Shown: positions 8,094 through 16,858, counted from the stretch's first letter. The stretch: DNA of 64,000 bases from Bacillus sp. AFS073361 (GCF_002567005.1 NZ_NUZU01000039.1:535689-599688); one strand, 5' to 3'. The notes: a model not told the origin generated them from the sequence alone. A program made the numbers and translations.

Positions 8094-9455
8094 TTACTTT
8101 TGATTGTCTAACGATAAATTCAATCCTTTTTGATAATATTGCTTCATCATTTCTTCAGGAACCATATTTCCACCAGTCCCCCAGATAATATGTGTAGCTT
8201 TACTCATTTTTTCCGTTAAATTATGCTTCAGTAAATAATTCGTTCCATCTTTAGATAATTTAATTGGTCCTATCATGCCTGCTAGTGCTGAAGGTTCTAA
8301 ACGAATCCCCTCTGTATCAACTAGTTCCTTTAATAGCTTATACAACTGTTCATCGCTAACCGTATAATTACCACTTAGAAACGGTTCTATAGTTTTACCT
8401 ACAAATCCAGATGGTCTTCCTACAGCAAGTCCATCAGCGTCTGTTACATTATCAAGACCAATATCTTGCACAGAAATTTTATCATGAAGTCCAGTCATTA
8501 AACCAAGTAACATACATGGAGAGTGGCTAGGTTCTGCAAAGAAACAGTGAACATGGTCTTGATACACTAACTTCAAACCAAAAGCTATTCCGCCAGGACC
8601 ACCGCCTACTCCACATGGAAGGTAAACAAACAAAGGATGATTTTCATCAATTGTTATCTCTAACTCTTCTAATTGTTTTTGTAATCGAAATGCTGCTACT
8701 GCGTATCCTAAAAATAGGTCATAAGAATTTTCATCATCTACAAAATAACATGTAGGATCCCCATCTGCTTGGAGTCGACCTTCCTCTACTGCTTTACTAT
8801 AATCCGATTCATATTCAATTACATTAACATTTTTGCTTCGAAGTAAGTCTTTTTTCCATTGTTTTGCATCAGCCGACATATGAACGGTCACATTAAAACC
8901 TAACTTTGCACTTATGATGCCTATACTAAGTCCTAAATTTCCAGTCGAACCTACTGCGATTGAGTATTGGGAGAAGAAGGTTCGAAACCTATCACTATCT
9001 AAAATGGAATAGTCATCTTGAATCGTCAACAATTGATGTTGAAGAGCTAAATCTTCGGCATGTTTGAGAACTTCATAAATCCCGCCTCTTGCTTTTATAG
9101 ACCCTGATATAGGGAGGTGACTATCACACTTAAGCAATAATTCACCTAATATCGGTTGTCGATAATTCTGCTCTAAAGATTGTTTCATAGAAGGAATTCT
9201 CACCAATGGAGATTCTATTATCCCATTCTTCTTTTTTGTTTCTGGGAAAACCTTGGCAATATATGGAGCAAAACGTTTCAATCTTTCCTCTGCATCCTTT
9301 ACATCGTCTTGAGTAAGGGGGGATTTTTTAATTCCTGTTTTAAACTTTTCAATTTTAGGATTTAACCACAATATTTCATTCAACGAAATGAGTTTGTTTA
9401 GTAAAGGATAGTTTTCTTTCCATGTTTGTAGATCACCGAATTCAATCTCTTTCAC
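8094..9455 (-). CDS. dsdA: D-serine dehydratase
   Basis: PLP-dependent lyase converting D-serine to pyruvate and ammonia, which detoxifies or uses D-serine. It has 453 residues, close to the family length. The PLP lysine lies in PISGSIKARGG (about residue 110), and the glycine-rich phosphate loop is PCGVGGGPGG. The start is GTG at 9455 because GAGGAGG sits nine bases upstream; earlier ATG codons lack a ribosome binding site. It is monocistronic with its own promoter region (9456-9776), and no dsdC-type regulator is adjacent. Confidence 0.92.
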   Translation of the reverse strand: MKEIEFGDLQTWKENYPLLNKLISLNEILWLNPKIEKFKTGIKKSPLTQDDVKDAEERLKRFAPYIAKVFPETKKKNGIIESPLVRIPSMKQSLEQNYRQPILGELLLKCDSHLPISGSIKARGGIYEVLKHAEDLALQHQLLTIQDDYSILDSDRFRTFFSQYSIAVGSTGNLGLSIGIISAKLGFNVTVHMSADAKQWKKDLLRSKNVNVIEYESDYSKAVEEGRLQADGDPTCYFVDDENSYDLFLGYAVAAFRLQKQLEELEITIDENHPLFVYLPCGVGGGPGGIAFGLKLVYQDHVHCFFAEPSHSPCMLLGLMTGLHDKISVQDIGLDNVTDADGLAVGRPSGFVGKTIEPFLSGNYTVSDEQLYKLLKELVDTEGIRLEPSALAGMIGPIKLSKDGTNYLLKHNLTEKMSKATHIIWGTGGNMVPEEMMKQYYQKGLNLSLDNQK

Positions 9456-9650
9456 TTTGATAGTCCTCCTCATTAACTTGATTATAGTCATCAGCACAAC
9501 GTAAAATATAATTTAATGATTGTTAAATGCAGTTTAACATATATTTGAAAACGGTGACCCCGCCAATTTTTTAATTTTTTTATTTAACAAACGGCCACAC
9601 TTCAATAACAACCAATTAAAGGTATTTTTTTATAATGTGTCTTTTCTTGG

Positions 9651-9656
9651 TATAAT
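9651..9656 (+). promoter_or_regulatory. Putative -10 of rlmN
   Basis: TATAAT preceded by TTGG, within the 321-base gap between dsdA and rlmN. The matching -35 is weak (TTTTAT about 17 bases upstream). The rest of the gap is AT-rich and holds no recognisable gene or RNA. Confidence 0.45.
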
Positions 9657-9776
9657 AGATAATGTTTTTAAAATTACATGTATGGTGATTAACTGATTTA
9701 GAATCAATTCACTATTTATATAGTAGGTAAAGATAAATTTTAGTAAGTTTTATCGTTACGAAAAGAGGAGGAACAT

Positions 9777-10835
9777 ATGAATAAACAGAGTATATACGGA
9801 TTAACGATCGATCAATTAGCCGACTGGCTTGAGGCCCACGGCGAGAAGAAGTCGAGAGCACAGAAAGTTTGGGAATACCTTTATCGAAAGCGTGTCACAG
9901 CATTCTCGGAGATGACGGAAGTTAATCCAGAGTGTGTTCAACTATTAGCAGACAACTTCGTGATCCAAACCTTACAGGAACACATTAAACAAGAATCCGC
10001 TGATGGCACGATTAAGTTTTTGTTTAAATTGCAGGATGGCAATTTAATCGAAACGGTTTTAATGAGGCAGAAATACGGCCTTTCAGTTTGCGTGACAACA
10101 CAAGTTGGCTGTAACATCGGCTGCAGCTTTTGTGCAAGTGGGTTATTAGCGAAAAGCCGCGATTTATCCAGTGGGGAAATTGTTGAGCAAATTATGAATG
10201 TGCAGCTGCATCTGGACAAAAAAGGCCTGGGAGAAACCGTCAGCCATGTGGTTGTGATGGGCATTGGGGAACCTTTTGATAATTTTGAAAACCTATTAGA
10301 TTTTATCAAGGTAATAAAAGATGATAAAGGACTAGCCATCGCGGCTAGACGTATCACCGTCTCCACAAGCGGTCTTGCGGACAAGCTGATTGAGTTCACG
10401 GATAAAGGGCTGCAGGTAAACCTGGCAGTGTCATTACATGCGCCAAATAATGAACTTCGGACGCGTATTATGAAAATAAACCGGGCCATTCCGATTGAAA
10501 AATTAATGAAGGCTATGGAGTATTATGTAGACAAAACAAATCGACGGATTACGATTGAATATATTCTGTTGCGAGATGTTAATGACCATAAACAAGAAGC
10601 TGAGGAGCTTGTCGACCTGCTTCGTCCACTCGGGCAGAAAGTCTATGTAAACTTAATTCCATATAACCCGGTTGATGAACACAGTCAATATCAACGAAGT
10701 GAACAGGAATCGGTATTGTCCTTTTATGATACGTTGAAAAAGGGCGGGGTTAATTGTAAGATCCGCCAAGAGCATGGCACAGACATTGATGCCGCGTGCG
10801 GTCAATTACGGAGCAAACAAATAAGAAATGCTTAA
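9777..10835 (+). CDS. rlmN: 23S rRNA (adenine2503-C2) methyltransferase, streptococcal-type RlmN
   Basis: Radical-SAM methyltransferase acting on A2503 of 23S rRNA (and tRNA A37 in some species), 352 residues. The cluster motif CNIGCSFC is near residue 116. The conserved MGIGEPFDN and the C-terminal DIDAACGQLR carrying the methyl-transfer Cys are present. The segment CASGLLAKSRDL and the ending HGTDIDAACGQLRSK match streptococcal RlmN better than the housekeeping B. subtilis RlmN, so this is probably a second copy. It is not Cfr: the Cfr-specific segments differ. GAGGAGG precedes the ATG. It is a single-gene transcript. Confidence 0.87.
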   Translation: MNKQSIYGLTIDQLADWLEAHGEKKSRAQKVWEYLYRKRVTAFSEMTEVNPECVQLLADNFVIQTLQEHIKQESADGTIKFLFKLQDGNLIETVLMRQKYGLSVCVTTQVGCNIGCSFCASGLLAKSRDLSSGEIVEQIMNVQLHLDKKGLGETVSHVVVMGIGEPFDNFENLLDFIKVIKDDKGLAIAARRITVSTSGLADKLIEFTDKGLQVNLAVSLHAPNNELRTRIMKINRAIPIEKLMKAMEYYVDKTNRRITIEYILLRDVNDHKQEAEELVDLLRPLGQKVYVNLIPYNPVDEHSQYQRSEQESVLSFYDTLKKGGVNCKIRQEHGTDIDAACGQLRSKQIRNA

Positions 10836-10851
10836 GCATAGTTTTTTAATA

Positions 10852-11065
10852 AGAAAAGCGCAAGCGCCCTGGTCAGCGGCGTATGGCCTCCTCGAAAGAG
10901 CTAACGTTCTTTCTTCGTGCGATGCTTATGCTGCCGAAGCCTTCCTTGTGGAGCACTCCAACTGAGATAAAGGAAACACGAAGAGCCGGAGGCGCATTCG
11001 TGCTTGACTTATCGTAGGGCGGAGAGCGAAGGACACTAGCCGCTAGGGTGCTGGAGCTAGACAGT
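10852..11065. repeat. Intergenic repeat element beginning GAAAAGCGCAAGCGCC
   Basis: A GC-richer block (starts AAGCGCAAGCGCC, ends GGAGCTAGACA) between rlmN and its terminator. It contains inverted repeats such as CTTCGTG (10913-10919) with CACGAAG (10977-10983). From memory, sequences with the same ends recur between genes in many Bacillus relatives; copy number in this genome cannot be checked here. A 96-codon minus-strand frame across it has no ribosome binding site and is not a gene. Confidence 0.55.
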
Positions 11066-11073
11066 AATCTTAT

Positions 11074-11104
11074 AAGACCGGGTAGCGATACCCGGTCTTT
11101 TTTG
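11074..11104 (+). terminator. rlmN terminator
   Basis: Ten-bp stem AAGACCGGGT / ACCCGGTCTT with a six-base loop and a run of T. Confidence 0.88.
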
Positions 11105-11180
11105 TCGATGCGGATTTCGACACTTTCCCCTCCATTTCCCGGGAAAAAATTCAGTTGATACAAGTGTTTATACTAAAACT

Positions 11181-11196
11181 AATCAAACGTTTGGTT
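11181..11196. repeat. Palindrome AATCAAACGTTTGGTT
   Basis: A near-perfect copy of the 16-bp palindrome that recurs four times at 54081-54303. Here it is flanked by AACT and AGTT, extending the dyad to about 24 bp. It lies between the rlmN and fabF terminators. Confidence 0.6.
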
Positions 11197-11236
11197 AGTT
11201 TTATTTTTGTCGGAAATAGTCCAAACCCATAGAAAA

Positions 11237-11265
11237 AAGGTATCTAAATAATCTTTAGACACCTT
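11237..11265 (-). terminator. fabF terminator
   Basis: Stem AAGGTATCTAAA / TTTAGACACCTT with one mismatch and a T run on the minus strand. The plus strand also has a T run. Confidence 0.82.
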
Positions 11266-11287
11266 CTTTTTTTGCTATTCGCTATCG

Positions 11288-12529
11288 TTACTCGGTAAAC
11301 TTTTTAAAAATTAATGTAGCATTATGTCCGCCGAATCCTAATGAGTTGGATAAAACAACTTGAACATCTTTCTTCTTTGCCTCATTTGGGACATAATCTA
11401 AATCCAGTTCTTCATCCGGCGTTTCATAGTTGATGGTTGGCGGAATGATTCCCTCATTGATGGCTAAAACAGAGAATATCGCTTCAATTGCGCCAGTGGC
11501 ACCTAATAAGTGACCAGTCATTGATTTCGTGGAACTAACCGATAAATGGTAGGCATATTCTTTGAAAACTTCTTTAATGGCTAACGTTTCATACAAATCA
11601 TTATAATTAGTGGATGTCCCATGTGCATTAATATAGTCAACTTGTTCAGGGGAAATATCCGCATCGTCTAATGCCAATTTCATTGCCCTGCCAGCCCCTT
11701 CTCCGTCGGGTGCAGGCGTGGTAATATGATGGGCATCACCGGTTGCGCCATAGCCGATTAATTCTCCATAAATCTTAGCACCACGGGCAATTGCGTGTTC
11801 TAGTTCTTCTAGGACCACAACTCCTGCGCCTTCCCCAATTACAAAACCATCGCGATTCTTATCAAAAGGCCGACTTGCTGTGTTCGGATCAGGATTTTTA
11901 GAAAGAGCGGTCATATTCGAAAATCCAGCTACGGTCATTTCAGTAATCGTCGCTTCTGTTCCACCCGCAATCATCATCTCCACATCCCCTTTTTGAATGA
12001 CGCGGAATGCATCACCGATGGAATTGGCCCCGGATGCACATGCAGTCACCGAACAATTGTTGATTCCTTTAGCACCCAGCGCAATGGAAACTTGTCCAGC
12101 TGCCATGTCTGGGATAAACATCGGAATGGTAAACGGGTTGACTCTTCTTTGTCCTTTTTCAATAAACTTCCTATGTTGTTCCTCGAATTCACCTAGTCCG
12201 CCAATTCCTGAACCAATCCAGACACCGACCCGTTCTGCTGGAATGTCTTCTCCGATCTGAATCCCCGAATCCTTTACGGCCATTTGACTTGCTGCTACCG
12301 CAAACTGGCTATAACGCCCCATCCTTCTTGCTTCCCTTTTATCCATAAACTCTTCTGGTGCAAAGCCTTTTACTTCCGCAGCAATTTTAATATCGACCTT
12401 TTCTACATCAAAGATAGTGGCTGGGCCAATACCCGATACACCATTTTTAATATTTTCCCATGTTGTTTGAGCATCATTCCCCAAAGGAGTGACTGCTCCA
12501 ATACCTGTAATCACTACTCTTTTACTCAT
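11288..12529 (-). CDS. fabF: Beta-ketoacyl-ACP synthase II
   Basis: Condensing enzyme of fatty acid elongation (malonyl-ACP + acyl-ACP), 413 residues, the usual FabF length. The catalytic Cys is in TACASGANS (about residue 165), and the two His are in NAHGTSTNYND and TGHLLGA. The start at 12529 is preceded by GGGAG. The gene stands alone, not next to fabH as in B. subtilis, so it is probably an additional FabF. No terminator separates it from the upstream PLA2-like gene. Confidence 0.92.
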   Translation of the reverse strand: MSKRVVITGIGAVTPLGNDAQTTWENIKNGVSGIGPATIFDVEKVDIKIAAEVKGFAPEEFMDKREARRMGRYSQFAVAASQMAVKDSGIQIGEDIPAERVGVWIGSGIGGLGEFEEQHRKFIEKGQRRVNPFTIPMFIPDMAAGQVSIALGAKGINNCSVTACASGANSIGDAFRVIQKGDVEMMIAGGTEATITEMTVAGFSNMTALSKNPDPNTASRPFDKNRDGFVIGEGAGVVVLEELEHAIARGAKIYGELIGYGATGDAHHITTPAPDGEGAGRAMKLALDDADISPEQVDYINAHGTSTNYNDLYETLAIKEVFKEYAYHLSVSSTKSMTGHLLGATGAIEAIFSVLAINEGIIPPTINYETPDEELDLDYVPNEAKKKDVQVVLSNSLGFGGHNATLIFKKFTE

Positions 12530-12669
12530 AATAATGCTCTCTCCCACCCAGTTATAAGTTACCTACACTCTATAGTGTATCGAATTCAGAGAGGATGGAC
12601 AAATTGATTGCAAACGATTTTAGGATTTAGTTTATTCAGATGTAACCAACTGTTTTAGCAATATAAGAA

Positions 12670-12945
12670 CTATTTCGGACAGAAGGTTGTTTTCAGTTTC
12701 ATGAACATATACATTAATCGTGCATTTCTACCTTTTTGCGAATGAGGATTCATTTTTGGGCTGAGGCATTTTATGAATAGTTTGTCACAATAACATGAGG
12801 AATTCCCTTGGCTTAAACAGCGATCATGATGGTAACAGCAGTTATCTACATCATTAATGGGTCTTCCCGGTCCGCTGCATCCTGGACCGCACCAGCGATA
12901 ATTTGGAAAAATACAGAGGGGCAGGCTGTTTTTTCTCCGTGTCAA
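12670..12945 (-). CDS. Phospholipase A2-like small protein (parvovirus VP1-like)
   Basis: Protein of 91 residues with a phospholipase A2 signature: the calcium loop CGPGCSGPG (about 18-26) followed by the active-site CCYHHDRC with the His-Asp pair. Further Cys residues (CYCDKLFIKC) could form disulfides. Short Bacillus proteins of this kind are often annotated as parvovirus VP1-like; I recall no established role. No signal peptide is visible. The start is TTG with AGGAGG eight bases upstream; an earlier in-frame GTG would overlap that site. Confidence 0.75.
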   Translation of the reverse strand: MTRRKNSLPLCIFPNYRWCGPGCSGPGRPINDVDNCCYHHDRCLSQGNSSCYCDKLFIKCLSPKMNPHSQKGRNARLMYMFMKLKTTFCPK

Positions 12946-13157
12946 TATCTCCACCTCCTAGAAATTGATTACTATATTAATATGAAAAAATAAAAAACCT
13001 GATTAGACTCGTTTTATAAAAAGATGTTAATCACAGCTGCAGCCCACATTCCAATAGGAATTTATTTTTGCTTGCAGGTACATGGTTCTCTAACAAGCTA
13101 TGTTGGAATATAAATAAACATATATATAAACTTCACTTGAAAGGGGAATCAATTCTT

Positions 13158-13268
13158 ATGGATTTTTGTATTTCTTGTGGGAGTGAATTATCCAAGTATG
13201 AAAGGAATCGAAGTGAATGCTGGGAGTGCATGGATACCACCACGGAGGCTTATACAGAAGAGGAATAA
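13158..13268 (+). CDS. Small zinc-ribbon-like protein (36 residues)
   Basis: A very short ORF with two Cys pairs, CISC near residue 4 and CWEC near residue 22, and an acidic tail. AAGGGG lies upstream of the ATG. The Cys pairs suggest a zinc ribbon. It is convergent with the TerB-like gene, with a shared terminator between. A longer in-frame extension upstream to 13068 lacks a ribosome binding site. The function is unknown. Confidence 0.6.
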   Translation: MDFCISCGSELSKYERNRSECWECMDTTTEAYTEEE

Positions 13269-13281
13269 CAATTAAAGCATA

Positions 13282-13315
13282 AATGGCCCCTAGTCCAATA
13301 AGGATAGGGGCCATT
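13282..13315. terminator. Bidirectional terminator
   Basis: Perfect 11-bp stem AATGGCCCCTA / TAGGGGCCATT with a 12-base loop. T-rich sequence follows on the plus strand. It separates the small zinc-ribbon gene from the convergent TerB-like gene. Confidence 0.8.
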
Positions 13316-13357
13316 GTATTTTTATCTAAAGTGATCATGTACTCAATTAAGGGTATT

Positions 13358-13741
13358 CTAACGCTCTCGCTTGGTTACCGATAATTCTTTTATTTTCTCA
13401 ACCCAATCCTTGAACGTTCCAAATTCACTTGCATCGAATCCAAAGTGCCTCTTTATTATATGGACAAATTCGCTTTCATGATCGTGAAAAACTCCATCAG
13501 AATAAATAAGCTGAAAGATTTCAGTTAAGACGATATATTTAGAGCGTTCACTTTTAAATTCCGTTAAAATTTCTTCTATAGAGAGACCCTCGAGCTCATA
13601 ATCGTCCAGCTCCATTTCCCTTTGATATTTTTTTAGCAAGGAATTTTCATATATGGATAATTTGCCATCAATTCTGGCAATCATTGCAGCCAATTCAAGA
13701 AATGCGATTTTTTCCCTTTTCTCTAGTTCTTCTAAAAACAT
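13358..13741 (-). CDS. TerB-like helical protein
   Basis: Soluble all-helical protein of 127 residues. The pattern LELAAMIARIDGKLSIYENSLLKKY followed by a second helical half with IYSDGVFHDHESEFV resembles the TerB/DUF533 fold, in which acidic residues bind metal. TerB proteins are linked to tellurite and other stress, but no other ter gene is near. AGGAGAGG precedes the ATG. Confidence 0.6.
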   Translation of the reverse strand: MFLEELEKREKIAFLELAAMIARIDGKLSIYENSLLKKYQREMELDDYELEGLSIEEILTEFKSERSKYIVLTEIFQLIYSDGVFHDHESEFVHIIKRHFGFDASEFGTFKDWVEKIKELSVTKRER

Positions 13742-13879
13742 TACACGTACCTCTCCTTTTAACCTTTGTTATATTTATACGAACAAATCCCCATAAGGTT
13801 TCATCGCACTTTTGTATATGATTCCCTAATTAATTATTAATATAGAAAGATCCTTCTACCTATTTCAAAAAAACCCAAG

Positions 13880-13907
13880 AAGACAAGAGCAGTTCTGCCC
13901 TTGTCTT
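13880..13907 (-). terminator. Terminator after the DeoR regulator
   Basis: Interrupted stem AAGACAAGaGCAG / CTGCcCTTGTCTT. A T run begins about eight bases beyond it on the minus strand. Confidence 0.6.
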
Positions 13908-13932
13908 AACTTTAACATTTGATTATTATGCC

Positions 13933-14718
13933 TTATTCTGCAATTTCCAGTTCAATTCCATTGGAAGTGAAAAAATAACTTATTTCTTCAGAAACAGGTT
14001 CGTCCGTAATAAAAATGTCGATTTCATTAGGACGCGCAAACGTTGCAATGGAACTTTTGTCAACTTTACTATGATCCAGCAATCCAATGACTTTATTCGC
14101 AACGGAAACCATAACCTTTTTTAATTCTACTTCATATAAGCTAAAATCAGAGAGGCCATCGCGAATATTAAAAGCGTGGGCGGATGTGAATAAAATATCA
14201 ATATTAATTTTCCGTAATAGCTCCTCCCCTAATAACCCTTCGATGGAATTAGAATTGTTCCTAACAATTCCGCCAATGATAATGACGGTTAAATATGGAT
14301 TCTCTTTTAACATCGCCGCTGTTGCAATTCCACTTGTCACGACTGTTAATCTCTTTTTTGTGTCACACAAAAATTTGGCTAGTTCGAAACAGGTTGTACT
14401 CGCATCTAAAAGAATACATTGCCCCTCTTGTATATACTTAAGCGCACTCTTACCGATCCTTTGTTTTTCCGCGCGGAATTTCTTTTCGCGAATTTCATAG
14501 TTTTTTTCAAGTTGATCCGATTCTTTATTGGTTTCTTCCGCTTTCAGCATCGCCCCGCCATGTGTACGTAAAAGCAAGCCTTGTTTCTCCATTTGGTTTA
14601 AATCCGATCGTATGGTGGCTGCAGAAATATTAAGCAAACCGGTCAAATCATTTACAGTTACGACTCCCTTTTCTGTCAGTAATTCAATTATTAAATTTCT
14701 GCGTTGATCTGCGAACAT
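13933..14718 (-). CDS. DeoR-family sugar-phosphate-responsive repressor
   Basis: Repressor of 261 residues. The N-terminal DeoR helix-turn-helix (LLTEKGVVTVNDLTGLLNISAATIRSDLNQMEKQGLLLRTHGGA, about residues 14-57) is followed by a DeoRC sensor domain with the D-A-S-T-T and TSG loops that bind a sugar phosphate. It lies downstream of, and in the same direction as, the sugar catabolic operon, behind that operon's terminator. 10-bp repeat arrays upstream of it (14865-14894) and on the operon promoters make it the likely local repressor, with autoregulation. The inducer is presumably a phosphorylated intermediate of the pathway. Confidence 0.88.
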   Translation of the reverse strand: MFADQRRNLIIELLTEKGVVTVNDLTGLLNISAATIRSDLNQMEKQGLLLRTHGGAMLKAEETNKESDQLEKNYEIREKKFRAEKQRIGKSALKYIQEGQCILLDASTTCFELAKFLCDTKKRLTVVTSGIATAAMLKENPYLTVIIIGGIVRNNSNSIEGLLGEELLRKINIDILFTSAHAFNIRDGLSDFSLYEVELKKVMVSVANKVIGLLDHSKVDKSSIATFARPNEIDIFITDEPVSEEISYFFTSNGIELEIAE

Positions 14719-14864
14719 AGTTCCACCCTTTCATTTATTTTCGAAAGTTTACTAAACATTCTACCGAAATAATATATTTACTCATATTATATAGCTAAAT
14801 GGCTAAAAAGTCCTGTTTAATCACCGAATATGCTAAAATATTTATTTTTTCCATTTAAATCTAC

Positions 14865-14894
14865 TTTCACTTTATTTTGTTTTATTTTGCTTTA
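14865..14894. promoter_or_regulatory. DeoR operator array upstream of deoR
   Basis: Three head-to-tail 10-mers: TTTCACTTTA, TTTTGTTTTA, TTTTGCTTTA. More related sequence follows around 14915-14940. They match the TTTTCRTTTR unit found at the other promoters of this block. The rest of 14719-14970 is AT-rich without a gene. Confidence 0.5.
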
Positions 14895-14970
14895 CCGCGG
14901 TAATTAAATATATTTGAAAATAAAGGAAAACAAAATTTCATACTTCTTAGCAAAATAACCAATAAAATCG

Positions 14971-15030
14971 GAAAAAAAAGTCCCCTCCGAAGTAGAGAGA
15001 AGACTTCGCTTCTCTTCCTACTAAAGAGGA
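14971..15030 (-). terminator. Terminator of the sugar catabolic operon
   Basis: Long hairpin with inner stem GAGAAG / CTTCTC and outer AGTAG and CCTC pairings, followed on the minus strand by ACTTTTTTTTCC. It lies directly after the triosephosphate isomerase stop codon. Confidence 0.8.
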
Positions 15031-15037
15031 GATTCAA

Positions 15038-15829
15038 TCATAGGACTTGACTTGCTTTACTTTCTAGATGTAATTCAAGTTGCTTTAGAATGACTTGGAA
15101 ACTGTCGATGTTCCAAGCAGCTCTGCCAATAAAGAGTCCATTCACATTTTCTAAATCGATATATTCAAGAAAATTATCATGATTCACACTGCCACCATAC
15201 AAAATCGGTATTTCACGGCCAACTTCTTCAAAAAGCCCTTCTAATGTATGTCGAAGAAAGTCATGGATTTCAGAAACATACCCGGCATCTGCAGGAACGC
15301 CTTGCTCGCCAATCGCCCAGACAGGTTCATAAGCGACCAGAACCTCCCTTGCCTGTTCCCTGGATACTCCCTGCAGGCAAACCTTTAGCTGTGCTGCCAA
15401 TGTTTCTTTCGAAATCTGCTGTTTCTTCTGCTCTATGTTTTCTCCAATGCAAATTAGAGGCTTCATTGAATAGCGTAAGGCAGCATGAACTTTTTTATTA
15501 ATCGCTGCATCCGTTTCATTAAAATATTGTCTGCGTTCCGAATGGCCAAGCTCAATCATATCAATACCAATTTCAGTTAGCATTCGCGGAGAAATCTCTC
15601 CTGTAAATGCACCACTATCTTCCCAATGCATGTTTTGGGCCCCCAAATAAATATCGGAACCAGCGGTTATCTCTTTAATAGGAAGAAGGGATGTATGAGA
15701 AGGAATAATAAATAATTGGAGATTCGAAGTGATCGCTTTTGAAATCTGTCTAAGTCCTTTCGTAAAGTCGATTCCTTCTGCGATGGTCTTTGTCATCTTC
15801 CAATTAGTCCCGATCCAAATCTTATTCAT
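15038..15829 (-). CDS. Triosephosphate isomerase homologue (likely erythrulose-1-phosphate isomerase type)
   Basis: TIM enzyme of 263 residues with all catalytic residues: Lys in GTNWKM, His in ELGHSERRQYF, Glu in AYEPVWAIG, and the phosphate loop GGSVN. Housekeeping tpiA normally sits in the gap-pgk-tpi operon, so this is a second copy. In Brucella and Mycobacterium, TIM homologues (EryH/LerI) turn L-erythrulose-1-P into D-erythrulose-4-P. Co-occurrence here with DhaK/DhaL and RpiB makes that role plausible (inference). Ordinary DHAP/G3P isomerisation is the alternative. GGGAGG lies upstream of the ATG. It is the last gene of the operon. Confidence 0.85.
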   Translation of the reverse strand: MNKIWIGTNWKMTKTIAEGIDFTKGLRQISKAITSNLQLFIIPSHTSLLPIKEITAGSDIYLGAQNMHWEDSGAFTGEISPRMLTEIGIDMIELGHSERRQYFNETDAAINKKVHAALRYSMKPLICIGENIEQKKQQISKETLAAQLKVCLQGVSREQAREVLVAYEPVWAIGEQGVPADAGYVSEIHDFLRHTLEGLFEEVGREIPILYGGSVNHDNFLEYIDLENVNGLFIGRAAWNIDSFQVILKQLELHLESKASQVL

Positions 15830-15876
15830 CTAGAAACCTACCTCCCTCGTCCAATCTTTTCTTGTTGATTCTATCA

Positions 15877-16776
15877 TTATCTACTGGCTACTAAATTTAA
15901 TGCTTTTTCTAAAATTGACCGGACGATTGTTTCATTCTCTTGGTAATTGTCCTTATCTTTCCCTCTTACTTCCACAGCGACACGGAGCCCATGTTCGGAT
16001 TGGAGACTAAGTTCGTCAGCTTTTCGTAAAATATCACTGATTTTCTCAATAGTTAAGAAGCCTGGTTCTCCAATAGGCATATGGAAATCCCCATATAATT
16101 CACTGGTCGGATCGACCACCGCATTGGAAAAATGAATTTGATGAATCTGTGCTTTTGCTAGTTCTAATGCCTCCGAAATGTCTTCCTTATTTAAGGCAGC
16201 ATGCGCGGTATCAAAGGCTAAACCAATATTGCTGTGCTTTTTAGCCACACTTGAAAGCAATTCAACGGTATCACTCATTGGACCAATCAGACGTTTTTTA
16301 TGGGCAAAGCGATCCAAATGTTCGACCAACACATTCATTCGATATTTGCCGGCTTCCTCGCAAATATCACATAACGCTTCAAAAAAGCCTTCCATCGCTT
16401 CAAGTCGACGCTCTGGGCCTGGATCTGGACCTGGAACAAAGGCAATATTGCTTGCCCCGCACTCTGCAGCCAAATAGATATTCTCTTTAATCTGACGAAC
16501 GGATTCAGAGCGCAATTGTGAATCCAACGAGGAAACATCCAGCTTGTTTTTATCTATTAAAAAGGTTAACCAATGTGTTAGTTGAAAGTTGTATTGTTCC
16601 TTTAAGGCCAAAATACGTTTTCTCTCTTGGTGGTTTTGCCCGTCTGCTATTTCATACGAACGATAAAAACCATCGACAGCCATTTTTTCTAGCAAATTGA
16701 CAGTGAAATCCTTTTCTTGTTGCATTGGAAAATAAATCTCAGGGACAAGCAGGGATGGAATAAACCGGGTACTCAT
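15877..16776 (-). CDS. Sugar isomerase/epimerase-type TIM barrel protein (paralogue A)
   Basis: Xylose-isomerase-like (AP endonuclease 2 family) TIM barrel of 299 residues. Metal-site residues are visible in VEHLDR, AFDTAHAAL, IHFSNAVVDP and AVEVRG. It is clearly paralogous to the gene at 22080-22979: both start with RFIPSLLV or RIIPSLLV plus a shared pattern, and share FVPGPDPG and HMPIGEPGFLTIEK. Members act as sugar or ketose isomerases, epimerases, dehydratases or decarboxylases, so the reaction is open. AAAGGAGA precedes the ATG. Confidence 0.75.
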   Translation of the reverse strand: MSTRFIPSLLVPEIYFPMQQEKDFTVNLLEKMAVDGFYRSYEIADGQNHQERKRILALKEQYNFQLTHWLTFLIDKNKLDVSSLDSQLRSESVRQIKENIYLAAECGASNIAFVPGPDPGPERRLEAMEGFFEALCDICEEAGKYRMNVLVEHLDRFAHKKRLIGPMSDTVELLSSVAKKHSNIGLAFDTAHAALNKEDISEALELAKAQIHQIHFSNAVVDPTSELYGDFHMPIGEPGFLTIEKISDILRKADELSLQSEHGLRVAVEVRGKDKDNYQENETIVRSILEKALNLVASR

Positions 16777-16858
16777 TTTACATTTCTCCTTTATCGATAG
16801 GTTATCAAATGCTTTTCTTGTTTTTCCAATCAGTTAAATGACTTAGTCATCCTATATT

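Noticed and set aside
9938..10489. 183-codon open frame antisense to rlmN
   Set aside because: Composition mirrors the rlmN codons, there is no ribosome binding site, and the rlmN protein is fully conserved on the other strand.
9777..10835. Cfr-type antibiotic resistance methyltransferase
   Set aside because: The segments around the cluster motif and the C-terminal part match RlmN (MGIGEPFDN, VNLIPYNPVDEH) rather than Cfr (MGMGEALAN as recalled).
10873..11163. 96-codon minus-strand frame after rlmN
   Set aside because: It covers the intergenic repeat and the rlmN terminator and has no upstream Shine-Dalgarno sequence.
13358..13741. Tellurite-resistance (ter) operon
   Set aside because: Only a single TerB-like gene is present, without TerC, TerD, TerE or TelA partners.
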